Origin: Corythucha ciliata
Taxonomy: Eukaryota > Arthropoda > Insecta > Hemiptera > Tingidae
Direction of reading: 5' to 3'
Assembly (NCBI GenBank): GCA_038030265.1
Contig: CM075942.1
Location: forward strand, 48,388,751 to 48,452,750
DNA length: 64,000 bases
Shown: positions 34,955 to 47,206 of the stretch, piece by piece
How the letters are laid out: every line of letters starts with the position of its first letter
How positions within the stretch are numbered: position 1 is the stretch's first letter
Notes under the pieces: generated by a model
The model's database searches: none
The model's input: the letters and a program-made list of their open reading frames with translations, nothing else
Told to the model about the DNA's origin: nothing
Translations under genes and position numbers: made by a program

Positions 34955-35235
34955 GAACCAGAAAATTGCAAGACCTAATGACACGACCGTGAAATTTGTC
35001 GGTTTTTATCATACAAAAACAAATTTTGCCATGTTGGGTCGTTTAAAAAGCAATATTCGCAGATTCAGCTCTTAAAAAGAATTAATAATAAGAAAAAATA
35101 GAAAACTCGCAAACACAATCAACCGAGCTGGTGGGTTGAGTTATATCAATAAAGTAAATTTCACGGGTTTTAGCCTTTGAAAAATAAACATCTCTTGCGA
35201 GCTTGGCCCCTCAAAAAACGAAATTTTTGATTATA
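34955..35235 (-). repeat. minisatellite family B, reversed, diverged
   Basis: Words such as gtgaaatttgtcggtttttat, caaattttgccatgttgggtc and aatttcacgggttttagcct recur at about 35-bp spacing. Confidence 0.5.
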
Positions 35236-35574
35236 TAGAGAATGTTAAATTATTTAGGTAATTGATGAATTATTTGAGTATAACATTCTTTCATTATATT
35301 TTAAATATGCCAACTAGTTTCGGGGTAAGTGCACCCCATTTTCAAGGCATTCGTAGTTCGAAAACAAATTTCCCCATCACATGTCAATAAACACATCAAG
35401 GTATAACAAACGTGTGAATTTAAGCGATTTTTTTGAAATTTGCTCCCCATTTACCCCCCCCCCCCCATCAAAGTTTTCGATATATCTCAATGGAACCCAG
35501 GGCTTTCATTACATTAAATTATTGAGTCGAATTTTAGAGCGCTAAGATGAACTAGTGAAGTTCAACGCTATTTT

Positions 35575-36050
35575 TACACTTCCACACCGGAAGGACCACC
35601 CCCACCACCTTGAATTTTTCGAAAAATTAAAATGGGAATCAAAGGCTACTATAACATGGAGTATACGCACCGAATATGATGCTTCTAGAATCAACTGGTG
35701 ATTTATAGTGATTTTTTGACCATTTCAACCCCTATTTTCCCCCCCTCCACCTCGACCGATTTGGCCCAAATGCAATACCGACCGGGGTCTTATGACTACT
35801 GATTTTTGTGCCAAAGCGCGTTCCGCTAAATTGATTTCTTCGAGAGTTATCGTGCTAACAAGAAAACGGCCATAATATTATAAATAAATCAATCAATAAA
35901 TATACATATAAAGATATATATATATATGGATGACCACTGAATTCGTGTTCTAGAGGTTCTGAAACGTGAAAAAAACATGACATGACCCATGTTTGCCACC
36001 ATCACGACGAGACCAATAGTGCATTTTCAGAATGAAATGCACTAAAAACG
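35575..36050 (+). mobile_element. second copy of the 1677-2557 element family
   Basis: The sequence is the reverse complement of the 1677-2150 region at high identity. It includes the ccccctccacctcgaccgat stretch, the AT microsatellite near 35880-35930 and the terminal hairpin agtgcattt...aaatgcact at about 36021-36046. It has one internal repeat unit instead of two. Shared sequence stops at actaaaa, after which the flanks differ, which fixes the 3' end of the element near 36050. The 5' end is less clear. Confidence 0.75.
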
Positions 36051-37633
36051 CGGGCTTGACTATTTCAAAAAGCCAACTTTTGATGCTTGTATCACCTATA
36101 AAGGCCAAGTACCACCAAACCACCAAGGCCAAGTGCGATATTTGGACCAAACCTTCGGTCCACACTCCTTTCTTGTTATCTTGTTAGCTTGGAACATCGC
36201 ATCTTTGGGTGGGAAATAATCAGAAATACCCCCATCCCCCTAGTACCATTTTGCCCCCTAGTCGGCAACCCCTTCTTCTTCTTGCCTTTCCGAACTGTGT
36301 ATTTTAATTCTGCTCCACACATGAGGTGTTTGACAAATAACGAGCAAAATATTAATCAATTTCTAGCACTGCCTAGAAACCGACCAACAGAAAATTTGAA
36401 GTTGAGTGTCCTTGATCACGATTGACGTTGAATGTCCTTCATTATCATGGTGACTAAAATTGATCTTAACGCACGTGCTGTGGCTTCTCTACACTCCAAC
36501 CATACTCCAACTAATGAATCTTGTACTCACGTAGTAACCATTGCAATTCAAATTTTGATATGAAGTACCCCGCACGTCCTACGCCGCTCACTGTCTACTC
36601 TACGTCAGTTCGCAAAAAAATTCCGCCAGTTGCACTGAGGTGAAATCTTTGCGGGGCCAATAGTATTAATACCTTTTCATCCATAGGTATAGGCCTAGGC
36701 CTAAAAGGCTGTCGATAGCCATGTAAGCAGCTTCGGAACAGAACGTAATACCAATGAAATATAGCTATACAGCTTACCTACGCTGGTTAATACAGCCATA
36801 GTTGCGACTTTGGTGAACAATTACTCTCAAGGAAAAATTGTTGTAAGAGTTGTGATCTTATGAGGGCAAAGTTGAAACTACTACGGTCTTGCTATTGGTC
36901 CACAAGACGTGTAGACCAGTTGAACGACATACGGTATTGCATCTGGTCTACAAGACTTGTAGACCAGTTGCAATGTGGACCAGTTGCAGCAATGATTGGA
37001 ATGTGCGGAGAAAGAGGAGAACATCGACTGTTTGTCACCCTCTCACGCGGAGAAAATACTTTATTAAAAAAAAAATCGATAGAAGGCTCCAGATATGACC
37101 AAGTTCACGGTTTCGGTAGTGGAAAGTTTCCCAAAGATAATTTGATTAACAACGCAGAAAAGGAAAATCGCTACCTACCAATTTTCTCTATAGCTGTGCC
37201 TGTACAAAAGACCGACCGATTCTTATGATGGGAATTTACATAATACAATCACCTTTTTCGTTCTCTTAAGGTGTGACGATTTTCTTCTGGTTTTTTCTTC
37301 TTGTTCCGTCGTGTAAGGTACACGGCAATAAGGAATTCCTCGATCCGTTTTATTTTCATTATTGTTAAACTGAAACTCTCGATTTTTACACTTTCATTGC
37401 CAAGGACTTGGACTATTGGCTTCATGGTACTCTATATGGTCAACCCCCGCGCTCCTTGCATACCCTGTCACTTTCTCGGGGACTATGATAAGACGGGCTA
37501 TGATGACATTTTCACTCTATAGTAAAGTCCCGTTTCATTTCTTTTTCTAATGAGAGAGGGGAAGAGAAGTTCCCGTTTTATACTCGTGTCCTCGCAGAGA
37601 AAAACCGGACTTACGCCTCGGAAATTTACGGCT

Positions 37634-37664
<31 letters not shown>

Positions 37665-40040
37665 CCTTGACTTATAATGTTTCTGTCTCTCTCACATGCC
37701 CCGTGAATTTAGGTTTGGTTCCATTTTTCTAAATTCTTTTTAACGGGTTCAACAAGAAACCGGCCCAATGAACATCTCTCTCTCACCCACAGCTCTCCAC
37801 ATCGGGACTTGTTTTTCAGCGTAGCCCTGTCACTTGATTCTCGATGTTGTTTTTTCTCCCCATAATAAAACGGGGGGTCGAGCAACTACAAGCTTCGAGC
37901 TTAGGCGTCCTCATTTTTCATTGTTTTCAACGCTATCTCTCCCCCTCCCCCCGGGCACAGACGTTGAAAAATTTGTTTAAAAGGGCCCCGCGTGTGTGTA
38001 TCATAAACTTATATTACCCCTATTGGAACTGGTTTTCTACACCGCTTTCGCTCCGCTTTTTTTTCTTTCTTTCTTTCTTTCCTTCCTTTAAGGTCACCAA
38101 GCAATCATTTTTACCTTCCTCAACTCGCTGATTTCTTAAGTGAAAATTGGCGTGTTTTTTGTTCCTATCGGGAAGAATAAAAAACCTTAAAATTTAAATG
38201 TAATGAGTAACAATCAAGTAGCGGTGCGGATTTGCGTGCAGTACTTTCTATCCACGAGTTTTTATGGGAGAAGAAATTGATTGAACGCTTAACGGAGCAT
38301 TGCACCTCTCCCCGCGTGTTAACTTCGCCAGCGGGTGTTCGTTTTATTTCACTTTTCAGCGTTTCGCATCATCTTTTAATATTGAACCGGCACGCCGCTG
38401 TCGTTTGTTTGTTTCTTTTTTTTCGAAAAAAAAAAAAAAAATGATTATTATCTTTAGAATAAGGGGACACTTTGGCGTTCGTTCAGTTCGAATACGATCT
38501 TTTCAAACCCACCGTCCCGCTATAGTAGTCTCCCACCCCTCGTCATTAATACGATTCCCATTTTCGTTTCAATGCTAATGCTATCACATGCCTACTTACT
38601 ACGCACGAATAAATCAAAATTTAAACTGATAAGTCGTTTTTCATTTTTTTTTTTTTTTTTCTCGAAGAAACGAACGAGGGCGGAACATCTTATCGAAACA
38701 GTATACGCCGTCAAACCTATAGCTACGTATATACAGTTTAAAAAGATTTATGCTCGAATAGTCGTAACAGATGTTTTTCTTTCTTCATAAGTGATCCAAC
38801 TGGAAGATTTTGCTAAGGATAAACAGCGTTAAGGCGTATAATGGGGAAGTGGGGGTCGGGTGGAGTGACGGCAATTTGCAGTCTATTAGTCAGCCTAAAA
38901 GAAACGCGTGATTCTTTCAACAGTCAACGAATAACAAGCTTCAATGAGTTTCCTTTCTTTCGATGAATTATCAGATTAATTGCCTTGCGCACCAGTTGGT
39001 TGGGTGCATCGCGATACGCATATGAAGTATAGTCGGATCACTCTTTAGTTTGAAGAAAAAAACACTATGAAAATAATCGACAATAATTATTTTATGAAAA
39101 TAATCGATTTGGGATTAGGCCGTGTGCTTGGCATCGAAGTTTCGAGTCCAGCGAGAGACTTCGGAGGGAAAATGTTCAGTTACGCCCTTGTTTATAAGTC
39201 ATCGATACTCGGGGCGTAATTAACGGTTATACAGATCCAACTACATATTTGGTTTCTATGAGGAGTAAAACGTATAAGTTTCCTTGGCACACAATTTCGA
39301 GATTCGATTCCGTTTTATGGGGAAAATAGTAGTAATTGAATCCAGATTCCTGTTCCAATTAGTCAGAGTGGGTGGTAAAATTCACGCGCATGATATCGAC
39401 CATAGTTCTCGTCGGTAGGAGATAATGTCTGAGGCTCTACTCTACTGGCCCTTGAAGTGTAGAAACCAAGAGTCGGCGTCAAAAGCGCGTTTAGAGGACG
39501 GTGGTAACTGCTACCCTCACCCTAAAAGGTCTATTTTTTGATCAAACTATATTACGAAGTTTCAGAGCTTCATTTTACCATTTCATATGCCTGATATGAA
39601 ACAACACCGCAAAATATGGTTTTGTATCAACCAGCAGGTCTTACCTCAATAAAGCTCCAACCACAGCAGAGCTTACTGCTTAATATTTCAGTAGCTCCAG
39701 CTGAGCTCCAATTACAGTAAAACTTTTCCAGGTGATTTTTCCATGCTTCCTTTTTTTTGATTTCCGAAATACGGATTTCCGGAAGCCTAACCCCAGGGCT
39801 AACAGCCCCACGAATTGGTTTTTAAATAGCCAAGGCCGCCAAAATTCGTTCTTCTTTCACGTGACGGTTGCGTTTGAACGAGCCAACTCCGCTCGAGGCT
39901 TTAAATTAGACGTGTAGAAGTCGAACACAAAAATTTTTTTTTTGGTGGACCAATTCAACGGGGATTCTTTAATGGGCGCCGGGGCACCATTGCCCCTTGT
40001 AATGGGCAGCCCTAGCTTGACAGAGTTAAAGCCGAGAACT
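36051..40040. other. no recognisable gene
   Basis: Spacer with a short palindromic cluster (36893-36985), a T run of about 28 (37636-37663), pyrimidine microsatellites (38057-38088) and a T-then-A palindrome (38418-38440). No domain-bearing ORF. Confidence 0.4.
36893..36985. repeat. cluster of tggtc-(t/c)acaagac-gtgtagacca hairpins
   Basis: Two imperfect palindromes (about 36896-36920 and 36950-36973) share tggtctacaagacttgtaga-like sequence. A third half-copy, gtggaccagttgca, follows. Confidence 0.6.
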
Positions 40041-40044
40041 TTCA

Positions 40045-40905
40045 TTTTTTAGGGACCCAAGACCGCGAAATTTGATTCTTGACAAGAGTCATGTTCGCGA
40101 AACTGCGGTCATATGAATAAGCCGATTCCGCGAAATTGGGTTCGCGAATAGTCAAACCCTCGAAATCGATTTTCAGGACAAAAATCCACCAAACTGGGTC
40201 TTAGAATGACAGAAAGTGCAAAACCAATTTTGTTCAAGAGCAAAATCCGAAAACCTGCATTCTTGAATCAGCTAAATCGGTGAAATAGGGGGAGTAACCA
40301 ATCTAGTGAAATTGATTTTGAAATACCGAAATCCACAAAATTGAATTCTTAAACGAGAGAAACATCAAGCTTGGTTGCCTCTTCTAGGAGATATGTGCGT
40401 TGTTGACAAGTGGCGAACCCCTCCTATTGAATCGATGTAATTCAATTGAAATTGGACCATCTATACAGCCTAATTTCATCAAAATCGGATGGTTATTTTA
40501 GGAGATATGCGCGTTGGTGTAAAGTGTGTCTGTAAGTCTGTACACACCCACACAGACAGACGCGAAACCAATGTTGTTCAAAAAAGCACTGCAAAAGGCA
40601 AGTGGCATTTTTGAAATCGGAGACCAAAAATGTTTTCGCTTCGAGAAACGATCACGTAGCTTCTCACGTCTTCGGTATTCGAGGAATAATCAAAATTGCA
40701 TTCACGAGTGAATAAAATACGCTAAATTGGTCATACGAATCAAAATTAGTCAATAAAGCAAAATGAGTTAAACTCACGAAATTTGGTTCTTAAAATGTGC
40801 CAACCAAACAAAACTGGCTTTCATCAGTCGCGTCAAACTCATGAATTTTAGTTTTCTGAACGAATCGACCCCGCGATATTGGGTTTGGAAATGTTCGCTG
40901 ACTTA
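40045..40905 (+). repeat. minisatellite family B array, interrupted
   Basis: Units with gcgaaattgggttcgcgaat, gaaattgattttgaaatacc and similar occur at 40065-40375 and 40725-40890. Between them, 40380-40720 is different sequence. It includes ttcatcaaaatcggatggtt and an acacccacacagacagac stretch, words often seen near transposon ends, plus two diverged taggagatatg(t/c)gcgttg copies. Confidence 0.55.
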
Positions 40906-41080
40906 ATTTTAGTGGTTAGAGGTGGAGCAACCAGTTTTTTCCAATTTCCTGATTTTCCAGTGTTGCTGTGATGCGTGTTTGTGTGTGGGAGGGGGAGGGT
41001 GGCCTATTTTTGGTTCGAACAACCTCAGGGCCAAAAGGAGCGCCTGAGACTATTTGCGAGAGTCACTTCCCCGTACTATA

Positions 41081-41711
41081 CAGGGTGGGGCGTGAACAAA
41101 ATGAGAGTGGTAATCGTACACCCAAAATGCAACAAAAAATGTCCTATGACCTAGGGTCCGATTTCTATTCCTAGTCGAGATAATTGATTTTTTCACGTTT
41201 TTCAGCCCAACACGGGTTTTCGCAACAAAAACAGCTGTTACTTGGGAAATATGTGACCTAGGTTGAATCCAACGAGACCACTGAAAAGAGCACACTTTTT
41301 TTCTGTGGGATTAAGGACATTTTGTCTGGGGGTAGTGAAAGATTCTTGGAGTAAACTGGGAAAATATCAAGACATTTTCAAAATTGTCCATTTTTGACAA
41401 CCGTTCAAAGTAGGACTACAATAGCAGAGTAGCTCTCAGCGCCTGGCAAATTCGTCTAAAACTGGATGAAGCAACGTAGTTTAATACTTCATGCTTAGTT
41501 TACTCATGTCTTTCTCAATTTTTTGAGAAAAAGCCATTGTTATACCAAAAAATCCATCCAAAAAACTTTCTTTCAGCTTAATTCACTTTTATTCACTTAT
41601 TTTGTGCTATTCATAGGACATTTTTAGGACAGTCATATAGCACATTTTTTGTTGCATTTTGGGTGTACAATTACCCCTCACATTTTGTTCATTCAAGTAC
41701 CAGTCACACTG
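41081..41711. mobile_element. 631-bp foldback TIR element with TATA/TA flanks
   Basis: The left arm starts cagggtggggcgtgaacaaa and contains gtacacccaaaatgcaacaa. The right arm has the inverse copies near 41620-41695 and ends ...cagtcacactg. TATA is present on both sides (41077-41080 and 41712-41715), so the duplication is TA or TATA. The arms match over roughly 90 bp. The CAGGGTG ends and TA target suggest the Tc1/mariner group. No transposase. Confidence 0.75.
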
Positions 41712-41715
41712 TATA

Positions 41716-44417
41716 TCTTCAGCTAAACACGGCGATGACGGCCTGCCACCAGTGCCGGCTCTAATACGAATGTGTGCCCTAAAGGCCGTTATTCTGACTT
41801 TTAAGACCGTGAACCTTGATAACCGACCCCCTCCCCTGCCTGGGGATGATTTCTCGTATTGCCCCTGCGCTGCGGCTGAGGAACGAGAAGGTTGATGAAG
41901 GCTTACCATAGGGTGGTGAGTTGAGATTTGGTGGGCATCTCATCTATGACTACGCTACTTACAATTTTTAAAAGAAAGAGCCTGTAGGGGTGCAAGGACT
42001 CCTAATTTGTGATGATCCTTAGGATCTGCAGCCAACTCCAGTCTATTGTTAAATCATGCAGTTCTGCTCAATAACCCTCGGGCTAGTAAGTAATGTTCAT
42101 GTTCCTGCAATTAAAAAACAAAAAGGATAAGATGATGTCAGACGCACCCAAGCTCACAAAATTGCCTTCCATTCCTGTAATTAGTCTCACTTTTCAGTCT
42201 ATCTCTTAAACAGATGTGCTAGGCATTTAATAGCAGTTTAATTTTACGTCATCCAGAAGAGGGTCAAGTTAGTTCATCTCTTTCACACACTTCGCATTAA
42301 TTACAAAAAAAAATGCACAACACTCTAGTTCCTTCCCCTCTCTCAATCAAACCATTGAGAATGGGTAATTATTGACCTAACTGTTCCATCCGGCGGTTTT
42401 TATCGAACGCCTATACCATAATTTCATCCTGACTGACATTTTCAATGTGTCAAATCCTTCAACACGAGCCTCTGCCCCCCCCCCCCATGTTCTTGCTACA
42501 GGCAACATTAACCATCAACATTCAAACTATAGTAATCGTAAAACACAGAAAAAAGAAGCGTGGCTGTTATCACAACAAGGCGGGTATAATTGCCTTGATG
42601 ACTCGTGCATTATTCATATTCCGTAACAACTAAACAATCCCCTTCTTCCCATGGCCACTAATTGTAGGCTCTACCTGAAGCTCCAACTTGTGTAGGAATA
42701 GTTCCGTTTGCATTGTTTTTGTTTTTTTGTGTCTGTTTGTTTTCTTTCTTTCTTTCTTTCTTTCTTTCTTTTTCTCGGGAAAACTTTAATGACGGAAACA
42801 TGATGATGGGGGGCCTAATTTATCTTATGACGGAATTTGATTGGTGAGGGGATGGGGGAATCATTTGCTGCTTTCACAGGAAAAAGAAAAGTTTGAGTGG
42901 GTCTCGAGGAGACCGATTCAAATGCGGGGGTGCAGGAAGAAAACGAAAAACCAATAAATAATTTACAAAAATGGGAATTACATGGAAATAAGTAAAGAAA
43001 GCGTGCAGTCCTTCTGTTTTAATAAAATTCTTATGAGAGATATCAAAATTAACTTTCTTCTTTCAAAAAAAAAAAACAATCAGCGCTCCTATTTCGGACT
43101 AATGTCATTCTCAGGACGAAACTCATTAGACTATGACTTTTTTGAAACAATACTTCATTTGGAAAGTTAAAAAGAAATGCGCAAAATTAAAAAAAGAAGA
43201 AAAACTCTAATTTGGGGCTCACGGGGAAAAAAATTGAAGAGGATTTTAGAACCGTTTTTCTCTCTTTTTCACCCGCGCATCAGAGTGTCCAAAAAAAAAA
43301 AAAAAAAATGAAAGATAATAATTATGGCTCTATCCTGCCCGTAGGTCATGATTTTTCAACTGTTTTCTTCGGCCCGGTGGGGGGGGGGGGTTTCAGTAAA
43401 AACACTCCGTGATTTTACATAGCTTTTACCAAACGGTGTTGTACAGTATAGTTGATATGGAATGAGGAGGAGGGGGTGCATAACAACGAGGCGGGGTTCA
43501 AGCTCGCTATTATAGTTGACACAGATTTCTAGCAATTTGTACCGATTCAAAAATGAAAGAGGAGAAAAAGTGAATCGATGGACTCTCAGTGAAGTCGAAT
43601 TGTTTGTTGTTGTTTTTGTGTAATAACATAAGCCATAGTTTCTTTTCTTTTTTTTTCTCTCTCTCTCTCCTTCGGAGAGCGAAGCTTTCTTTTTGGGAAG
43701 GGCCCCTTACCTTAACCTCTAAAAGTCATTATCGAAGCTGTAAAAAAAGTAACATTAACAAATGATGTGAAGACTACAAAAGGTCAATTTACAGTGGGGT
43801 CCTTAATGAAGGCATTGTATGAAGGGAAAAGGGCCTCGACAAAAGGGTTATGAAAGTAATTACCTTTAGGGACGTCAAACCGTGCCTTCCAGTATCATTG
43901 TCATCATCATACGTGTGAGGAGATGGTTAAAAAAAAAGGGCGTTACAATAGTTGTACCTATTCTTTTAAAAAGAATGATAGGGCATCATTTTTATAAATA
44001 AAAAAAAATCAATTGTTCAGTTGACAATAAAATTTTTCATCTTCTCCCACGTATAGAAGTCGTTGATGGGATTATAGGTTTCGTTGTCCAGGTTCCAATA
44101 AGAATGACTCACCGTATTTAGGGGCAATTTTTAAGCTCTTGTGCTAGATTGGGCTTTGTTGACCGTAATCGTTATTGGCGGAGACTGAGAGAAAACGAAC
44201 CAAAAACTGTAAATTTAACCAACAAACCGGACCAAAAGGATCTGGAAAGTGACTGTGGCCAGAAAAACAACAACAAAAAACCGTGTGCCGCTCAGGGCGC
44301 GTACCCCACCCTTGGACTCGAGGTCATTTCCGCAAAAACATTATCCATACCCTTTTGGGGAGAAGTCACTTCACACATTTTTCTAGTCATTTTCTCACAG
44401 TTTGATACAGACTATTT
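41716..44417. other. no recognisable gene
   Basis: Spacer with a tttc microsatellite (42738-42772), a C run (42476-42486), a G run (43379-43390) and a CT microsatellite (43655-43672). Open stretches are composition artefacts. Confidence 0.4.
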
Positions 44418-44590
44418 CGACGTGACGTGGGATCACACTGTCCCACGTGTGATATGAAAGTCCAGCTTTGGCTTTTGTATGTTAACGTTCACAGTGCTCG
44501 GACACGCATCATCCCACGTCACGTCAGAGCAATGTGAATACAAAAAAACAAAAGCCTTTTCTGGAATTTTGTATCACACGTGGGAATGCG
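44418..44590. repeat. inverted-repeat cluster around gacgtgacgtgggat
   Basis: gacgtgacgtgggat (about 44419-44433) is matched inversely by atcccacgtcacgtc (about 44511-44525). A second pair, cccacgtgtgatatgaaagt and tgtatcacacgtggga, surrounds the pair aaagcc/ggcttt. It is probably a small decayed MITE. Confidence 0.5.
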
Positions 44591-45689
44591 TGTTCCCATC
44601 GGCAAAGTTGAAGCGCTCATTCGACGGGGAAGAGTGTTTCAAATAAAATCAGCCCCTATATTTTGTTATTAATTTTTATAACTATTGGGGACCCATTTTA
44701 ATTGGCTAGATAGACTGATGACGTAATAACAGCATTCGCATGACCTTCACAATAGCTTCCCACATATCAAACAATACGACTTGAGAGAATTGGAAGGGCA
44801 AGAAGGGGCAAGACATGATAACAGCCATGATGCGGAGGGTTGGGAGGGGTCACTACCCCTTAACTACTCACGAGTCACAGACCGGCCGTTTAAGGTACCT
44901 AACAAAAAAAATTGGCAAGTTTCATTATTTTGCTATTAATCGAAATCAATCATTTACGCACTAATATTCAATGCCTGGTCATATTTAGTCATTTTCTTTC
45001 GAAAAAAATGTTTCCAGCGATTTTTATTTTTCATGTTACTTCCTCATTGTATGAAGTAATCGAAGCTAGGACCAACAAAACGTATATCTACCCCAGGGTC
45101 GTTGGTGCGGGGGGATATGGGGGATAGATTCCCTCCCCCCCCCTCCCAGAGGTACAAGTATACGAACGACGAGACACTAGTACCAACGCTTCAAAGAACT
45201 CCATAAAATCTCGAAAAATTAGTGTTACTCGTTGAAGTTATACACAATAGGTTTAGCAGATTTTCTCGACTTCGAGCAGCCCGAAAAGGTCCGCGTACTT
45301 CCAGCTGCTTCCTTGGACTTCAGACCCCACGCAGTAGCTTACCGAGGTAAGGTAAGGGCAAGAAGGGGCAGACCACCCCAGATCAGATGGGGCCCCCGAA
45401 AAGCTTAAATTCGGATAAATGAGGATTTGTAGGTTACCCACGGATGTAGGTATGTGAAGAGATCGGACGGTTGGACAGCGATTTGGCTACTTTCCACGAA
45501 TTTCAGTCTATACGACCTGGAGAACATAACGTTGTACAAGTGATAACAGCAAAGACTGTGGGCTAAATATTCGATTGAACCCCCGAAAGCGCTATTCCAG
45601 TTGCTCAAATTGAGAAAATTCACGCTATCTTGAGGAAAATTCGCGGCTAAAAAGAGAACATACACCGTGTCCCCAGTTTCGTTAGGTCC
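44591..45689. other. no recognisable feature
   Basis: Unique-looking spacer. The phrase ggcaagaaggggca occurs twice (about 44806 and 45357). Confidence 0.4.
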
Positions 45690-46020
45690 TTTTCAGCCCA
45701 GTAAAGTGCTGATCGGAAATTTGCACCTTGCCGACGCGGAAAAAAATTGAAAAAATCTCTAATATTCGTGACTATAACTGCGAAAAAGCGTTGATTCATG
45801 GTCTCGCGATGCAACTTCCAGACTAAAATTGAGAACAAATCGCTGATCGCGGTGCATGGTGGCCATTGGAATAAATTGTGAAAATCAACGCAAAAGTGTT
45901 GTTTTTGGGCCAACACACGTGAGATAACACGCTATAATATTGGCAAAATAAAAGACGCTTTCATGAACCTAATGAATTGAACCTAATCATATGTAAAATA
46001 AATTGGTTTTATTGAATTTT
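45690..46020 (-). repeat. minisatellite family A, reversed, diverged
   Basis: aaattgaaaaaatctctaat and gactaaaattgagaacaaat-type blocks occur at about 45740-45880. Weak. Confidence 0.35.
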
Positions 46021-46031
46021 AGGTTTCATTA

Positions 46032-46234
46032 AGGTGCGTTTACACTGAAGTGACTGACATTTATGTAGCTACACTTATGTCTCGACATAAATGTAAAGTG
46101 TCAGACGTATGTATATTGACTGTACAAATTCAGACAAAAATTTCTGGAAGTTTGTGTTTACACCAAGGAAAGTTTTGTCTGACACTAAATTTAAAGCAGT
46201 AAGAGTAGCGCGACCCTTCAGTGTAAACGCACCT
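46032..46234. mobile_element. 203-bp MITE with TTA duplications, Harbinger-like
   Basis: It starts AGGTGCGTTTACACTGAAG and ends with the perfect complement (cttcagtgtaaacgcacct). TTA lies on both sides (46029-46031 and 46235-46237). Further inverse words inside include acatttatgt/acataaatgt and gtctgaca/tgtcagac. Three-base TTA/TAA duplications point to PIF/Harbinger mobilisation. Confidence 0.85.
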
Positions 46235-46259
46235 TTAGAATGAGGTTCAACTATAGTCT

Positions 46260-46965
46260 GGCCAAAATTAAGAGATTTTAAAGGGTATTTTGAGCCTAAA
46301 TTGTAAAAAATAAATTGCTAATTCACGGCTAAAATTGGAAAAAAATCTCCAATTTACAGCTAAAATTGCGCAAAACGCCAATTCGTAACAGAAATTGAGA
46401 AAATTCGCTAATTCACACATTTGAAACACTACTACGCTTCTAAAATTAAGAAAAAACTCTAATTCACAGCTAAATTGAGACAAATTTTAATAGCGATTTC
46501 CATTCAACACACTACACAAGTGTAGTGCCGCGTCCTCTCCATGAACGTATGTTTCACAATTCAGAGTGAACGGGTGGAAAAACTTATACCGCACTAGTGT
46601 ATTGCGTCAAAACTGAGTTATACGCCATTCGCGGCTTCTAAAGGCAACTTTTGAGGCAGTAATTAAGAAAAAGCTGCAATTTATGGCAATGGGTGAATAA
46701 AACCGATAATTCGCGGGTAAAACTGAGAAAAATCGCTCATGCATAGCGCATGGCGAACCAAAAAAATCCTAATTTGTGAAAAGCGCTTTATTTCGCGGGT
46801 AGTATTGAGGAAAACACTAAGAAAAACGCTAATTTTCAGCTAAAACTGAGAAAAGTGCTATTCCCCTGCTGAAAAAATCGCTAATTTGCTGCTAAAATTG
46901 AGGAAAACACCAAAACTCGTGGAAAATTAAGAAACATCGCTCAGGGATAAAAACGCAACTTTTCT
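46260..46965 (-). repeat. minisatellite family A array, reversed
   Basis: Units such as aattcacggctaaaattgga, aaatctccaatttacagcta and aaaatcgctaatttgctgct recur at 33-38 bp through 46290-46480 and 46660-46950. They are the reverse complement of the 14725-15185 pattern. Confidence 0.72.
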
Positions 46966-47134
46966 GCTCCAAAAGGTCATTTTATGACGTCTTTTTTTGC
47001 GAAAAGTCGTATTCCCCATCGGTGATGTTGCTAAATGTCAACGATCTGATGGGGTGGGAAATCGGGACCGAGCAAACAAAACATGGTGTTGTCGTGGGGG
47101 AAAGAGATGGCCCGGAGTTGAGTAGTTCCTGGTC

Positions 47135-47206
47135 GCCGCGGTCTCTTGGTGGTCTAAGAGCCGTACCGGAGATACGGTGTCCGGGATCGATTCCCGCTCC
47201 GTGGCA
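47135..47206 (+). ncRNA. tRNA-like sequence, SINE head or tRNA pseudogene
   Basis: The 72 bases fold approximately as a cloverleaf. The acceptor arms gccgcgg/ccgtggc pair with one G-U. The D stem is tctt/aaga with the A-box-like tggtggtctaagagc. The anticodon stem ccgta/tacgg encloses the loop ccggaga. The T arm cggg/cccg encloses atcgatt, giving the B-box-like ggatcgattcc. Position 33 is C instead of U and the T stem is imperfect, so a functional tRNA is unlikely. No copy elsewhere in the window confirms a SINE family. Confidence 0.55.

Noticed and set aside
40380..40720. Retroelement 3' end suggested by aaaatcggatggtt and an acagacag tract
   Set aside because: The words are suggestive but no coding remnant or second boundary could be seen, so no element was called.
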